64,000 nt of DNA from Pedobacter sp. PF22-3 (GTDB lineage: Bacteria; Bacteroidota; Bacteroidia; Sphingobacteriales; Sphingobacteriaceae), in assembly GCF_026239555.1 (NCBI RefSeq), contig NZ_JAPIVP010000016.1:62001-126000 (forward strand), in the 5' to 3' direction. The notes beneath the pieces are model-generated. The model was not told where the DNA came from, made no database searches, and was given only the letters and a program-made list of their open reading frames with translations. Shown piece after piece: positions 49,780-57,763 of the stretch. Position 1 is the stretch's first letter; each line of letters begins with the position of its first letter. A program made the translations under genes and the position numbers.

Positions 49780-50799
49780 ATGACTGCTGCCGAAATTATT
49801 AAAGATATTAAAGCCCGAAAGTTCAAACCTGTATACTTATTGCATGGTGAAGAATCTTATTACATCGATCAGGTAACCGATTATATCGAAGATAAGCTGC
49901 TGAATGATGCTGAAAAAGGTTTCAACCAAACCGTTTTATATGGAAAAGATACCGATATGGCAACGGTTTTGGGTGCTGCAAAGCGTTACCCGATGATGTC
50001 TGATTACCAGGTGGTAATTGTTAAGGAAGCGCAGGATTTAAAATGGGGTAAGGAAGACAGTTCAAAAGAGGGCGAATTTGTGCTCAATTACTTCGAAAAA
50101 CCGCTTCCCAGTACCATTTTGGTGCTGGCTTATAAATATGCCAATTTCGATAAACGTAAAAAAATCTATAAAGCGATCAATAAAAGCGGACTGATTTTTC
50201 AGTCAGATCCTGTTCGCGATTATAAATTGGTACCCTGGATCGAAGAATTTATCAAAGAAAAAGGTTACAAAATCGATCAGCAGGCATCGGCGCTAATGGC
50301 TGAGTATTTGGGGACCGATCTTTCTAAAATAGCCAACGAGATCGAAAAGTTAATGCTCAATGTTTCTAAGGAAGTAACCATCAATACCGACCTGGTTCAG
50401 AAAAATATAGGCATCAGTAAAGAGTATAACGTTTTCGAACTACAAAAGGCATTAGCTATCCGCGATGTGCTAAAATGTAATAAAATTATCAATTACTTTG
50501 CCAGCAACCCCAAAGCCAATCCAACAGTAATGGTTTTAGCCAATTTAGGCGGTTATTTTACCAAACTTCTTAAATACCATTATATCCCCAATAAGGCCGA
50601 TGCCGCATCAGCTTTGGGGGTACCTCCATTTTTTATTAAAGATTATGAGGTAGCGGCAAGAAATTACAACACGGGGAAAGTTTTCCAGGTGATCGGTTTA
50701 CTCCGTGAATATGATTTAAAAAGCAAAGGATTAGATAGTACCGGCAATGTTGATGATGGAGAACTCTTAAAAGAACTGGTTTTCAAGATCGTTCATTAA
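49780..50799 (+). CDS. holA: DNA polymerase III subunit delta
   Basis: A 339-residue clamp-loader subunit. PVYLLHGEESYYIDQVTDYI at the N-terminus, a P-loop-like fold without Walker residues, and the C-terminal collar region (KEYNVFELQKALAIRD, and LGVPPFFIKDYEVAARNY) match HolA. It opens the sliding clamp in replication. The start is at ATG 49780 with an upstream heptad array. The downstream gap (50800-51451) holds a partial palindromic element and a promoter. Confidence 0.93.
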   Translation: MTAAEIIKDIKARKFKPVYLLHGEESYYIDQVTDYIEDKLLNDAEKGFNQTVLYGKDTDMATVLGAAKRYPMMSDYQVVIVKEAQDLKWGKEDSSKEGEFVLNYFEKPLPSTILVLAYKYANFDKRKKIYKAINKSGLIFQSDPVRDYKLVPWIEEFIKEKGYKIDQQASALMAEYLGTDLSKIANEIEKLMLNVSKEVTINTDLVQKNIGISKEYNVFELQKALAIRDVLKCNKIINYFASNPKANPTVMVLANLGGYFTKLLKYHYIPNKADAASALGVPPFFIKDYEVAARNYNTGKVFQVIGLLREYDLKSKGLDSTGNVDDGELLKELVFKIVH

Positions 50800-51016
50800 T
50801 CATTAAGCGACAGCATATTCTGAAAAGATAATGCGTTTTAAAGGACTTAAAAGAACGTTACCACGTTAAGGTTTAATAAATCTGAAATTAGTGTCACAAA
50901 CCATTCTTAAATAGTCAATTCGACCGTAGTAGGGAAATCTACGTACGATAAATCCTTAATTATTGTGGGTTAATCTGGAGAGGAGAATTTTTAACGAACT
51001 GTAGGTTGCGTGGCAT

Positions 51017-51100
51017 CGTCATTGCGAGAAGGCTTTTTCAGCCGACAGCCTGCCCCGATTTTCGGGGAAGCAATCTTACAACGATCGCTAATAGCGAGAG
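51017..51100. repeat. Partial copy of the CGTCATTGCGAG element
   Basis: CGTCATTGCGAGAAGGCTTT is shared with 48584 (CGTCATGGCGAGAAGGCTTT), followed by an inserted CCCCGATTTTCGGGG hairpin and GAAGCAATCTTAC. The right end has decayed. Confidence 0.6.
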
Positions 51101-51376
51101 CATTAAGATTATTCATTTGTACAGTTGTTTTTAAAGGCATTCATGAGCTCACTACGTTCGGTTATCTTCGTGCCTTGCAATAACGATTTCTATTGAAGCC
51201 TATCAATAGTAGAGTAGTGCGAAGAGCATTCATTTGCGATTTATCGATCTCAAGAGCCTAAAACTATGGAGTGCTTAACTTAATGGCATTGCGCTACTGC
51301 TATCGTTTGCATTTAAGTTTAACATTCTGAAAGTTAATGTTTTGTGTGATTTATGAAGAATTGTTTTACCAGAATT

Positions 51377-51407
51377 TTTGTAAACTGATATGCTAATGAT
51401 ATATTTG
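51377..51407 (+). promoter_or_regulatory. Consensus Bacteroidota promoter
   Basis: TTTG (51377-51380), 19-nt spacer, TATATTTG (51400-51407): a full match to the -33/-7 consensus. Transcription would start at about 51411-51413, so an ATG at 51410 cannot be used efficiently and ATG 51452 is preferred. Confidence 0.75.
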
Positions 51408-51451
51408 TTATGCAACCGATTGTTTTGTTGCGCTTTAACCAAATCAAAATT

Positions 51452-52186
51452 ATGATCTTTAAACGAATGATGTGCTGCCTCGCACTTCTCACCTGCTGTG
51501 CAGCCTATTCTATGGCCCAAAATGTTAACCCCTATGTCATCAACGCAGCTAACAAACCCTATTTATTACGAAGCTTCCTGATGTTTGAAGGAAAAAAACG
51601 TACCCATGTGATTTCTGTAGGTACGCCCGAAAAGGTAAACTATGCTTATGATTTAAAACAGGGTGCCTTGCTGGAAGTATGGCGTGGAGATTTTATAGAT
51701 GCGACTGAAATGTGGAAAGACAGGGGAGAGCCTCAGCTCGCCAAACCTTTAGGTACTATTTTACCACTTTCTGCAGCACCTGCTCTTGCTGCCCTGGCTG
51801 ATAAGGATGCTGCATGGCCTGATTCTATCGCTTTTGACGACCTTCAAAATAAGGGTTATGTTTTAGACAAAAGCAAAATGCCTACATTTTTGTATGCGGC
51901 CAATGGCGCCGATGTAAGCGATAAAATAGCTGTTTTAAATAGTGGCACAGCACTAAGCCGTACCATTAGCATTAGCAACAGCAAGCAGCCACTTTATTGT
52001 CGTATTGCAGTAGGGCCAAGCATTGAAGCACATAAAAATAATACCTACACTGTTGGCGATAAAGCTTATACCCTAAAATTGGCTGATGGCACAAAGGCTT
52101 TTATCAGGAAAACCCAAAAGGGTAAAGAACTGCTGGTACAACTTGCCAATGCTACCGATACGTTAACCTATTCAATAACCTGGTAA
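51452..52186 (+). CDS. Exported protein of unknown function, partner of the propeller/azurin gene
   Basis: A 244-residue protein with a signal peptide (about 1-23, MIFKRMMCCLALL...AYSMAQ). The mature part includes KPYLLRSFLMFEGKKRTHVISVGTPEKVNYAYDLKQGALLEVWRG and later LAKPLGTILPLSA. I have seen this type of sequence as a domain in larger PVC-like heme/dehydrogenase proteins, but I know no named activity. It is 7 nt upstream of the propeller/azurin fusion and is surely co-transcribed. Confidence 0.8.
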   Translation: MIFKRMMCCLALLTCCAAYSMAQNVNPYVINAANKPYLLRSFLMFEGKKRTHVISVGTPEKVNYAYDLKQGALLEVWRGDFIDATEMWKDRGEPQLAKPLGTILPLSAAPALAALADKDAAWPDSIAFDDLQNKGYVLDKSKMPTFLYAANGADVSDKIAVLNSGTALSRTISISNSKQPLYCRIAVGPSIEAHKNNTYTVGDKAYTLKLADGTKAFIRKTQKGKELLVQLANATDTLTYSITW

Positions 52187-52193
52187 TCAAGAC

Positions 52194-54221
52194 ATGAAAA
52201 AATCAACATACTTATTGTCGCTTTTGTTATTGGGCACTGGTCTGGTAACGGTAAAAGCACAAACACAAACAGAGAAAGAAATTTATCCCATCGTAACCGT
52301 TCCCATCCCGAAAGAAATAGCACTCGAAGTTGGAGGAATGACCTTTTTACCTAATGATGAGCTGGCAGTGGCTACCCGTAAAGGTGAAGTCTGGATTATT
52401 ATCAACCCATACATGAAAAATGGGCAACAACCCAAATTCCGTTTGTTTGCACATGGCATGCACGAAGTATTAGGCTTAAATTATATCAAAGGAGATATTT
52501 ATCTCACCCAGCGCGCTGAGATCACACGCCTGCGCGATCTGGACGGCGATGGAGAAGCCGATGAATATAGCACCATGTACTCGTGGCCATTATCGGGCAA
52601 TTACCATGAATATGCATATGGCCCTATGCTGGATAAAGATGGCAACATGGTGGTTACACTTAATCTGGGCTGGATTGGTTATGGTGCCAGCTTATCTAAA
52701 TGGCACGGCTGGATGCTCAAATTCACTCCTGATTTTAAATTAAAGCCTTTTGCAACCGGTTTCCGCTCGCCTGCAGCAATGGCGCTGAATAACGATGGAG
52801 AAATATTTTACGCCGAAAACCAGGGCGACTGGGTAGGCTCGGGCAGCATTACCCATGTAGAAGAAGGTGATTTTGTTGGCAATCCGGCCGGTTTGATATG
52901 GGCAGGTGAGCCTAGCTCGCCAGTTAAGCTACGCAAACAAGATATTCCAGATACAGGTGAACCGGAATTCGAAGTAGCCAAAAGAGTACCGGGATTAAAA
53001 ACGCCATCGGTGTGGATTCCGCATTCCATTATGGGCAACTCTACATCAGGTATTCTCAATTATACCGATAATGGTAATATGGGGCCTTTTAAAGGGCAGC
53101 TTTTTGTTGGCGACCAATCGCAGAGTAATATCAACAGGGTATTTTTAGAAAAAGTAAAAGGTGTATACCAAGGTGTGGTATTTCCATTCCGAAGGGGATT
53201 TTCTTCGGGTATCCTTAGGATGAACTGGGGATCGGATGGCAGTATGTTGGTGGGGATGACTTCTAGAGGATGGTCATCAACAGGCAAAGCCGAATACGGA
53301 CTACAGCGTTTAACCTGGTCGGGTATTATGCCATTTGAAGTACAAACAGTAAAAGCGCAGCCCGATGGTTTCGAATTGGAGTTTACCATGCCAGTTGACG
53401 AAAAAACAGCCCGTGATGCCGGTGCTTATAAACTCTCTACTTTTACTTATAAATACCACCACATTTATGGCAGTCCGGTAATCAATCAATCGGCACGTAG
53501 TATTAAAGCCATTGTCGTTTCTCCCGATCATAAAAAGGTACGGTTGGTGTTGGATAGCTTAAAAGAAGGCTACATTCACGAAATCAAAATGGAAGGATTA
53601 CGTGCTGAAAATGGCAATATCCCTTTACTGCACAATTATGGATATTACACCATGAATAAAATTCCGGATGGAGAAAAGTTGGCACTAACTGCAGAAAATA
53701 AACCCACAGGCAATGCGCCGGCCGCACACCATATGGAGGGCATGGAACACCACCAAATGGGCAATATGCCAGCAGCCGGTGGCGCAGTTAAAGGCAATAC
53801 CGATGTTGGGAAACACGTTACCGAACAACCAGAAACCTGGACTAAAGGACCTGATAAAACTATTGTATTGGGCACCAAACCAGGTTTGAAATTCGACATC
53901 ACCAATATTACCCTAAAGGCAGGTACCAAAGTAAAATTAACCTTTAAGAATGTGGATGATATGTTGCATAATTTTGTGCTTACCACACCTGGATCGGGTA
54001 ACGCAGTAGGAGAAATGGCATTGAAAATGGGCCTTGATGGCGAAAAGTACTATTTTGTTCCGGCAACACCTAAGGTGCTGGCCTATACGGTATTGCTACA
54101 GCCTGGAAAATCGGATACGATTTATTTCACAGTACCTAAAACACCTGGTACCTATCCTTTTATTTGTACCTATCCGGGCCATTATATGGTGATGAAAGGC
54201 CAGATTAAAGTGATTAAATAA
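52194..54221 (+). CDS. Beta-propeller dehydrogenase-like protein fused to an azurin-type cupredoxin
   Basis: A 675-residue exported protein (signal about 1-22). Residues about 25-390 form a six-blade-like soluble-dehydrogenase/PVC propeller (GGMTFLPNDELAVATRKGEVW, ITRLRDLDGDGEADEY, ATGFRSPAAMALNNDGEIFYAENQGDW). A His/Met-rich linker (about 510-526: HHMEGMEHHQMGNM) leads to a C-terminal cupredoxin. Its type 1 copper ligands are H592, C658, H663 and M667, with the same spacing as in azurin. The copper domain likely accepts electrons from the propeller's reaction. The substrate is unknown. It is co-transcribed with the 51452 gene. Confidence 0.9.
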   Translation: MKKSTYLLSLLLLGTGLVTVKAQTQTEKEIYPIVTVPIPKEIALEVGGMTFLPNDELAVATRKGEVWIIINPYMKNGQQPKFRLFAHGMHEVLGLNYIKGDIYLTQRAEITRLRDLDGDGEADEYSTMYSWPLSGNYHEYAYGPMLDKDGNMVVTLNLGWIGYGASLSKWHGWMLKFTPDFKLKPFATGFRSPAAMALNNDGEIFYAENQGDWVGSGSITHVEEGDFVGNPAGLIWAGEPSSPVKLRKQDIPDTGEPEFEVAKRVPGLKTPSVWIPHSIMGNSTSGILNYTDNGNMGPFKGQLFVGDQSQSNINRVFLEKVKGVYQGVVFPFRRGFSSGILRMNWGSDGSMLVGMTSRGWSSTGKAEYGLQRLTWSGIMPFEVQTVKAQPDGFELEFTMPVDEKTARDAGAYKLSTFTYKYHHIYGSPVINQSARSIKAIVVSPDHKKVRLVLDSLKEGYIHEIKMEGLRAENGNIPLLHNYGYYTMNKIPDGEKLALTAENKPTGNAPAAHHMEGMEHHQMGNMPAAGGAVKGNTDVGKHVTEQPETWTKGPDKTIVLGTKPGLKFDITNITLKAGTKVKLTFKNVDDMLHNFVLTTPGSGNAVGEMALKMGLDGEKYYFVPATPKVLAYTVLLQPGKSDTIYFTVPKTPGTYPFICTYPGHYMVMKGQIKVIK

Positions 54222-54247
54222 CATTAGCGCTTAACAGCAACAATGTC

Positions 54248-54290
54248 AAAAGCAGATTGATGTTGATTTAAACATTTAATCTGCTTTTTT
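54248..54290 (+). terminator. Terminator after the propeller/azurin gene
   Basis: AAAAGCAGATT and AATCTGCTTTTTT form a perfect 11-bp stem with a T run, 26 nt after the stop. Confidence 0.85.
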
Positions 54291-54347
54291 ATGCCTTAAT
54301 TTTTAATGTCGTTGCTCCTTACAATGACAAATTATATTTTGAGAAGT

Positions 54348-54447
54348 CGTCATTCCCAATTTAATTGGGAATCCTAATGCTATTGCAGCGCGCTTTAAGA
54401 TTAGCTTCGCTGAGCACTTCGTGGTTCCCGCCTGCGCGAGAATGACG
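54348..54447. repeat. 100-bp CGTCATTCCC...GAATGACG element
   Basis: Starts CGTCATTCCCAATTTAATTG and ends GTTCCCGCCTGCGCGAGAAT followed by GACG. A related copy is at 59726-59808, where the right end has been replaced by the 132-bp element. The gap 54222-54721 has this, the 132-bp element, the terminator and nothing coding. Confidence 0.7.
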
Positions 54448-54525
54448 GCCGTACTGATAGATTCTGTCGATGTTAGCGTAGTCGAAGGCATCTTTTTGTG
54501 ATTTATTCCTCAAATTAATAACCGC

Positions 54526-54657
54526 TCTGTCCGTAGAGTTAAGCATAGCGTCTCTACGGATACAAGAATAAAATTGAGTTTATAAACTCAATTAAAACGA
54601 GTCACAGACTCTTTTCTATTATTAATCCGTAGAGCTCTTCGGAACTCTACGGACAGA
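54526..54657. mobile_element. 132-bp four-hairpin inverted-repeat element, copy 1
   Basis: Terminal repeats TCTGTCCGTAGAGTT and AACTCTACGGACAGA are perfect complements. Between them lie GAGTTTATAAACTC and GAGTCACAGACTC hairpins, and each end folds as a TCCGTAGAG/CTCTACGGA hairpin. The copy at 59809-59940 has the same length, and decayed tandem relatives are at 9813-10164. Confidence 0.75.
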
Positions 54658-54721
54658 CACGATTTATTCCTCAAATTAATAACATTGGATTTCCACCAGT
54701 ATTTGAATTTAACCGCATCAA

Positions 54722-55342
54722 CTATTTTTTCTGACCAGATACCATGATAAAAGGTTTAGTGATTTCCTTTCCGTTTTGATCGATTATTATTTCCGTCATT
54801 TCCTTTACCTCAATATTGGCAAATCCCGATTGTTTGAAAAATGCTTTTACTTCGTCAATCTCATAAAATGTAAAATCGAGTTGCGTCCAGGGTAGGTGGG
54901 CACCAAAGTTTTTTTCAACAAAGGCAAGATTCATTTTTCCGCCTGATTTTAATACGCGGTAGCTTTCAGATAAGTATTTTAAAGGATCTGGCCAGAAATA
55001 AATGGTATTGGCTGTAAAACACCAATCGAAGGAATTGTCCTGTAGATCGAGTTTATTTTCTGTTATTTTAGCAAAATCTACCGTATTTCCATTTGCTTTA
55101 TAAGTGGAAAGGGTATTTTTTATTCCAGTTTCTGCAAGATAAGTACCCGTATAGGTGATATTTATTGCTTTTTGAAACAGATAAGAGAGGTGTTCGGTGT
55201 CTTTAGGGCCGATTTCCAATACATTTTCTTCCTTTTTTAAAGGTAAACCTTGTAAAAGTTTAAAAATTAGCGTGTTTTTAGGTGGGAGAACGTTAGTTTT
55301 TAATGTTAGGGTCAATGTGTTTTGGTCTTCTTGCTCGTCCAT
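54722..55342 (-). CDS. SAM-dependent methyltransferase
   Basis: A 206-residue class I methyltransferase. VLEIGPKD is the SAM loop; LDLQDNSFDWCFTANTIYFWPDPLKYLSESYRVLKSGGKM shows motifs II-III. ATG 55342 (MDEQEDQNTL) is chosen: a longer open frame to 55936 runs antisense through the AraC gene and has no family-like sequence. The substrate is unknown. It is divergent from an AraC-type regulator, which likely controls it. Confidence 0.88.
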   Translation of the reverse strand: MDEQEDQNTLTLTLKTNVLPPKNTLIFKLLQGLPLKKEENVLEIGPKDTEHLSYLFQKAINITYTGTYLAETGIKNTLSTYKANGNTVDFAKITENKLDLQDNSFDWCFTANTIYFWPDPLKYLSESYRVLKSGGKMNLAFVEKNFGAHLPWTQLDFTFYEIDEVKAFFKQSGFANIEVKEMTEIIIDQNGKEITKPFIMVSGQKK

Positions 55343-55501
55343 AATAAAACGTTTAATCTCTTGCGGTGTATTTCGCAATTGGGGCAAAATTGAAAAATAG
55401 CTGCTGTACGCTTTTACATCAAAAGGATTTTCTTTTACATAAAATCGAATTGTGGATAACCCAATAGCGTTATTTCGGCTTTTTTTGTGATAATTGCCAT
55501 T

Positions 55502-56494
55502 ATGGGAATCAATGTTGGAAAGAATTATGGTGCCTGGAAAAACGTAGGGGGGAACTTTGATGATCTTCGTGTTCAGAATGGATTGGTTACGGAAAAAAGG
55601 GAGAAATACAGTTTTTCTTTTAGCGATGCCGAAATGGTGCAGATCAATATTCCTGGTATTTACATGGTGTATGGCGATATCCTGTTTAAACAGCAACAAA
55701 TGTATTTTAGCCCAACCAATGATGTACCCGATATGATTAAACTGCGGTTTACACTCTCTGGCAGTGGCACCATTTTTAACCGCGTAAATAAGCAACAATA
55801 CATCTTTAATTCCAACCAACAGAATATTATTTATATGCCTGAGTTGGATGGTACAGGCCAATATGATACCAACCAATGCTATCGCTTTTTTGAGGTACAT
55901 TTTGTTAAAGAAAAGTTTTTGCAATTGGCAGAGCATTCTACCAAAGCGTTACATATTTTGGCAGATTATGCCGATACCGGGCGTTATATGCAGCTGGGCG
56001 ATCAAAATCTGCCTATTTCATGGCCTATGCAGCAATGCATCAGAGATATTCTAGATTGTGATTTTCCGGAAGGATTAAAGCACCTGTTTATCGAGTCGAA
56101 ATGTATTGAGTTACTGGTACTCCAGGCCGAAGCTTTTGAACGGAGCATTAACCAAAAACAGCCAGTTGCTTTAACTTCTACTTACGATAGGGAATGCATT
56201 TATCAGGCTAGGGATTACCTGATCCAGAATATTCACCAGCCACCATCGGTTGCAGAGTTGGCTAAATTATGTGGCATTAACGAATTTAAACTGAAACAGG
56301 GTTTTAAAGGATTGTTTGATAACAGCATATTTGGTTACTTAAGCGATTACAGGCTGAACCACGCAAAAGAACTACTGCTGGATGGGATTTCCATAAAATC
56401 GGTGGCCTTTATGCTCGGTTATTCCTCCGTACAGCACTTCAGCAATGCCTTTAGAAAGAAATTTGCAGTAACGCCGGGTAAGCTGAAAGGTTAA
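55502..56494 (+). CDS. AraC-family transcriptional regulator
   Basis: A 330-residue regulator. The N-terminal half (about 1-215) is a ligand-binding-like domain with LRFTLSGSGTIFNRV; the C-terminal half has two helix-turn-helix motifs (PPSVAELAKLCGINEFKLKQGFKGLF and SIKSVAFMLGYSSVQHFSNAFRKKF). It ends VTPGKLKG, as usual. ATG 55502 is preferred to a GTG at 55487. It is divergent from the methyltransferase gene. Confidence 0.92.
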   Translation: MGINVGKNYGAWKNVGGNFDDLRVQNGLVTEKREKYSFSFSDAEMVQINIPGIYMVYGDILFKQQQMYFSPTNDVPDMIKLRFTLSGSGTIFNRVNKQQYIFNSNQQNIIYMPELDGTGQYDTNQCYRFFEVHFVKEKFLQLAEHSTKALHILADYADTGRYMQLGDQNLPISWPMQQCIRDILDCDFPEGLKHLFIESKCIELLVLQAEAFERSINQKQPVALTSTYDRECIYQARDYLIQNIHQPPSVAELAKLCGINEFKLKQGFKGLFDNSIFGYLSDYRLNHAKELLLDGISIKSVAFMLGYSSVQHFSNAFRKKFAVTPGKLKG

Positions 56495-56550
56495 GCCTGG
56501 TATCTGGCTAATTGAGATCAGCATTCTGCTCAAGTGCTAAACCCCTAATT

Positions 56551-56682
56551 CTAGCGCAAGTTTTAGCGCCCATTGCCTTAGCACAGGCCTGACTTGTGCC
56601 TTAGTAATATTTTAAAGATTAATCAGGAAAGCATAAGTCATCCAGCGCGCTAGTCTAAACACTCAGACCCGCGCCAGTAATG
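56551..56682. repeat. 132-bp AGCGCAAGT...GCGCTAGTAATGG-type element, copy 1
   Basis: Left end CTAGCGCAAGTTTTAGCGC, then GCCTGACTTGTGCCTTAGTA, and a right arm AAGTCATCCAGCGCGCTAG to GCGCCAGTAATGG. Related copies are at 60776-60892 and, right half only, at 59957-60011. Confidence 0.65.
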
Positions 56683-56765
56683 GATGATTGAAGATCAAAA
56701 AAATGAATATACGTTTTAACTGCTACATCCTTTTCAAACCAGGCTTTACCGAATGAGGAGCGAAA

Positions 56766-57506
56766 CTAAGGTTCTAATAATTTCATTTCCATGATGCGGC
56801 TGCCCATCGTAATTTGCTGCAGATAAAGCTGCCTGGTAATTTGGTCGATTTGATAAATGCTTTTTCCACCTGTACTGCTAATTTCATCCGAAGCTTCTAC
56901 AATCCATACATTTCTGTCGCCAGAATTTTTGGTGTGGTATTTTCCTTCGCTAACGCTCAATATATGTGCTTTAATAACACCGGTTTTTCCGTTCGGATTA
57001 TAATCAAAAATATTTAAATCTGCTTTGAAACCTGTTTTTAATGGCAACCAGTTGATAAGCATTGGGTAAAAATTACTATCGAAATAACCAGGCGCAACCT
57101 GTTGAGCTATTGCTGTTTTTTTACCACTGGTTTTGTCGTGATAGAAGCCTTTAATGTCTGTTCCGAAATGAATTGACATATCTCTTTGTGCATTGTAAGA
57201 GGCATGGTAAACTGGTGAAAAATCTGCCTTCTTAACAATGGTTGAATCGATCCACGATGAAGGAGACGATTTCATTTTCACTGTTGTAATCACTTGTATT
57301 TTATCACCCAAAACCTCCACTTTCGTATCTACGAAACCAATGGTAAACTTGCTGGTGTCTTTAAGCATGGTCCATTCCATCTGGTAGTTTTGGTTGTGAA
57401 TCCATTTTTTATCCACTAAGTTTTTTTTCGCGGAAATGATTTCCTGGCTCCAGCCGATGAGGGGCAGTGCAACATACAATAAAAGGATCAGGTAACTTTT
57501 TTTCAT
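56766..57506 (-). CDS. Exported hypothetical protein (DUF3108-like)
   Basis: A 246-residue protein with a signal peptide (about 1-20, ending GWSQ). The mature part is beta-rich with WTMLKDTSKFTIGFVDTKVEVLGDKIQVITTVKM and FDSNFYPMLINWLPLKTGFKADLNIFDY. It resembles DUF3108-type periplasmic proteins, but this is a weak, memory-based suggestion. It appears to be monocistronic, with 257 bp of non-coding sequence upstream. Confidence 0.72.
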   Translation of the reverse strand: MKKSYLILLLYVALPLIGWSQEIISAKKNLVDKKWIHNQNYQMEWTMLKDTSKFTIGFVDTKVEVLGDKIQVITTVKMKSSPSSWIDSTIVKKADFSPVYHASYNAQRDMSIHFGTDIKGFYHDKTSGKKTAIAQQVAPGYFDSNFYPMLINWLPLKTGFKADLNIFDYNPNGKTGVIKAHILSVSEGKYHTKNSGDRNVWIVEASDEISSTGGKSIYQIDQITRQLYLQQITMGSRIMEMKLLEP

Positions 57507-57763
57507 AACATCTTTTTTGGTATATCTTTTAGATGGAGTATAGAATGGGTTGTTACAAATTTAATTAGGCCTGATCTGGGATTATTCCCTAATAACTAAT
57601 TATTTAAATCCGCTGCACCTGCCTTTCAGGTAATGTAAGAAATAATATTTATCATTGTATGATAGGGTTGACAGTAGTCGCCTTTTGCTTAAACATCTAA
57701 ATATTTTTAACACGGTAATTGGATGCAGATGATATGCATGCTATTGCCATTTCTCTCAAATAA

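Noticed and set aside
55343-55936. N-terminal extension of the methyltransferase frame to 55936
   Set aside because: The extension runs antisense through the well-supported AraC gene and its residues match no family. The methyltransferase-like part begins after ATG 55342.
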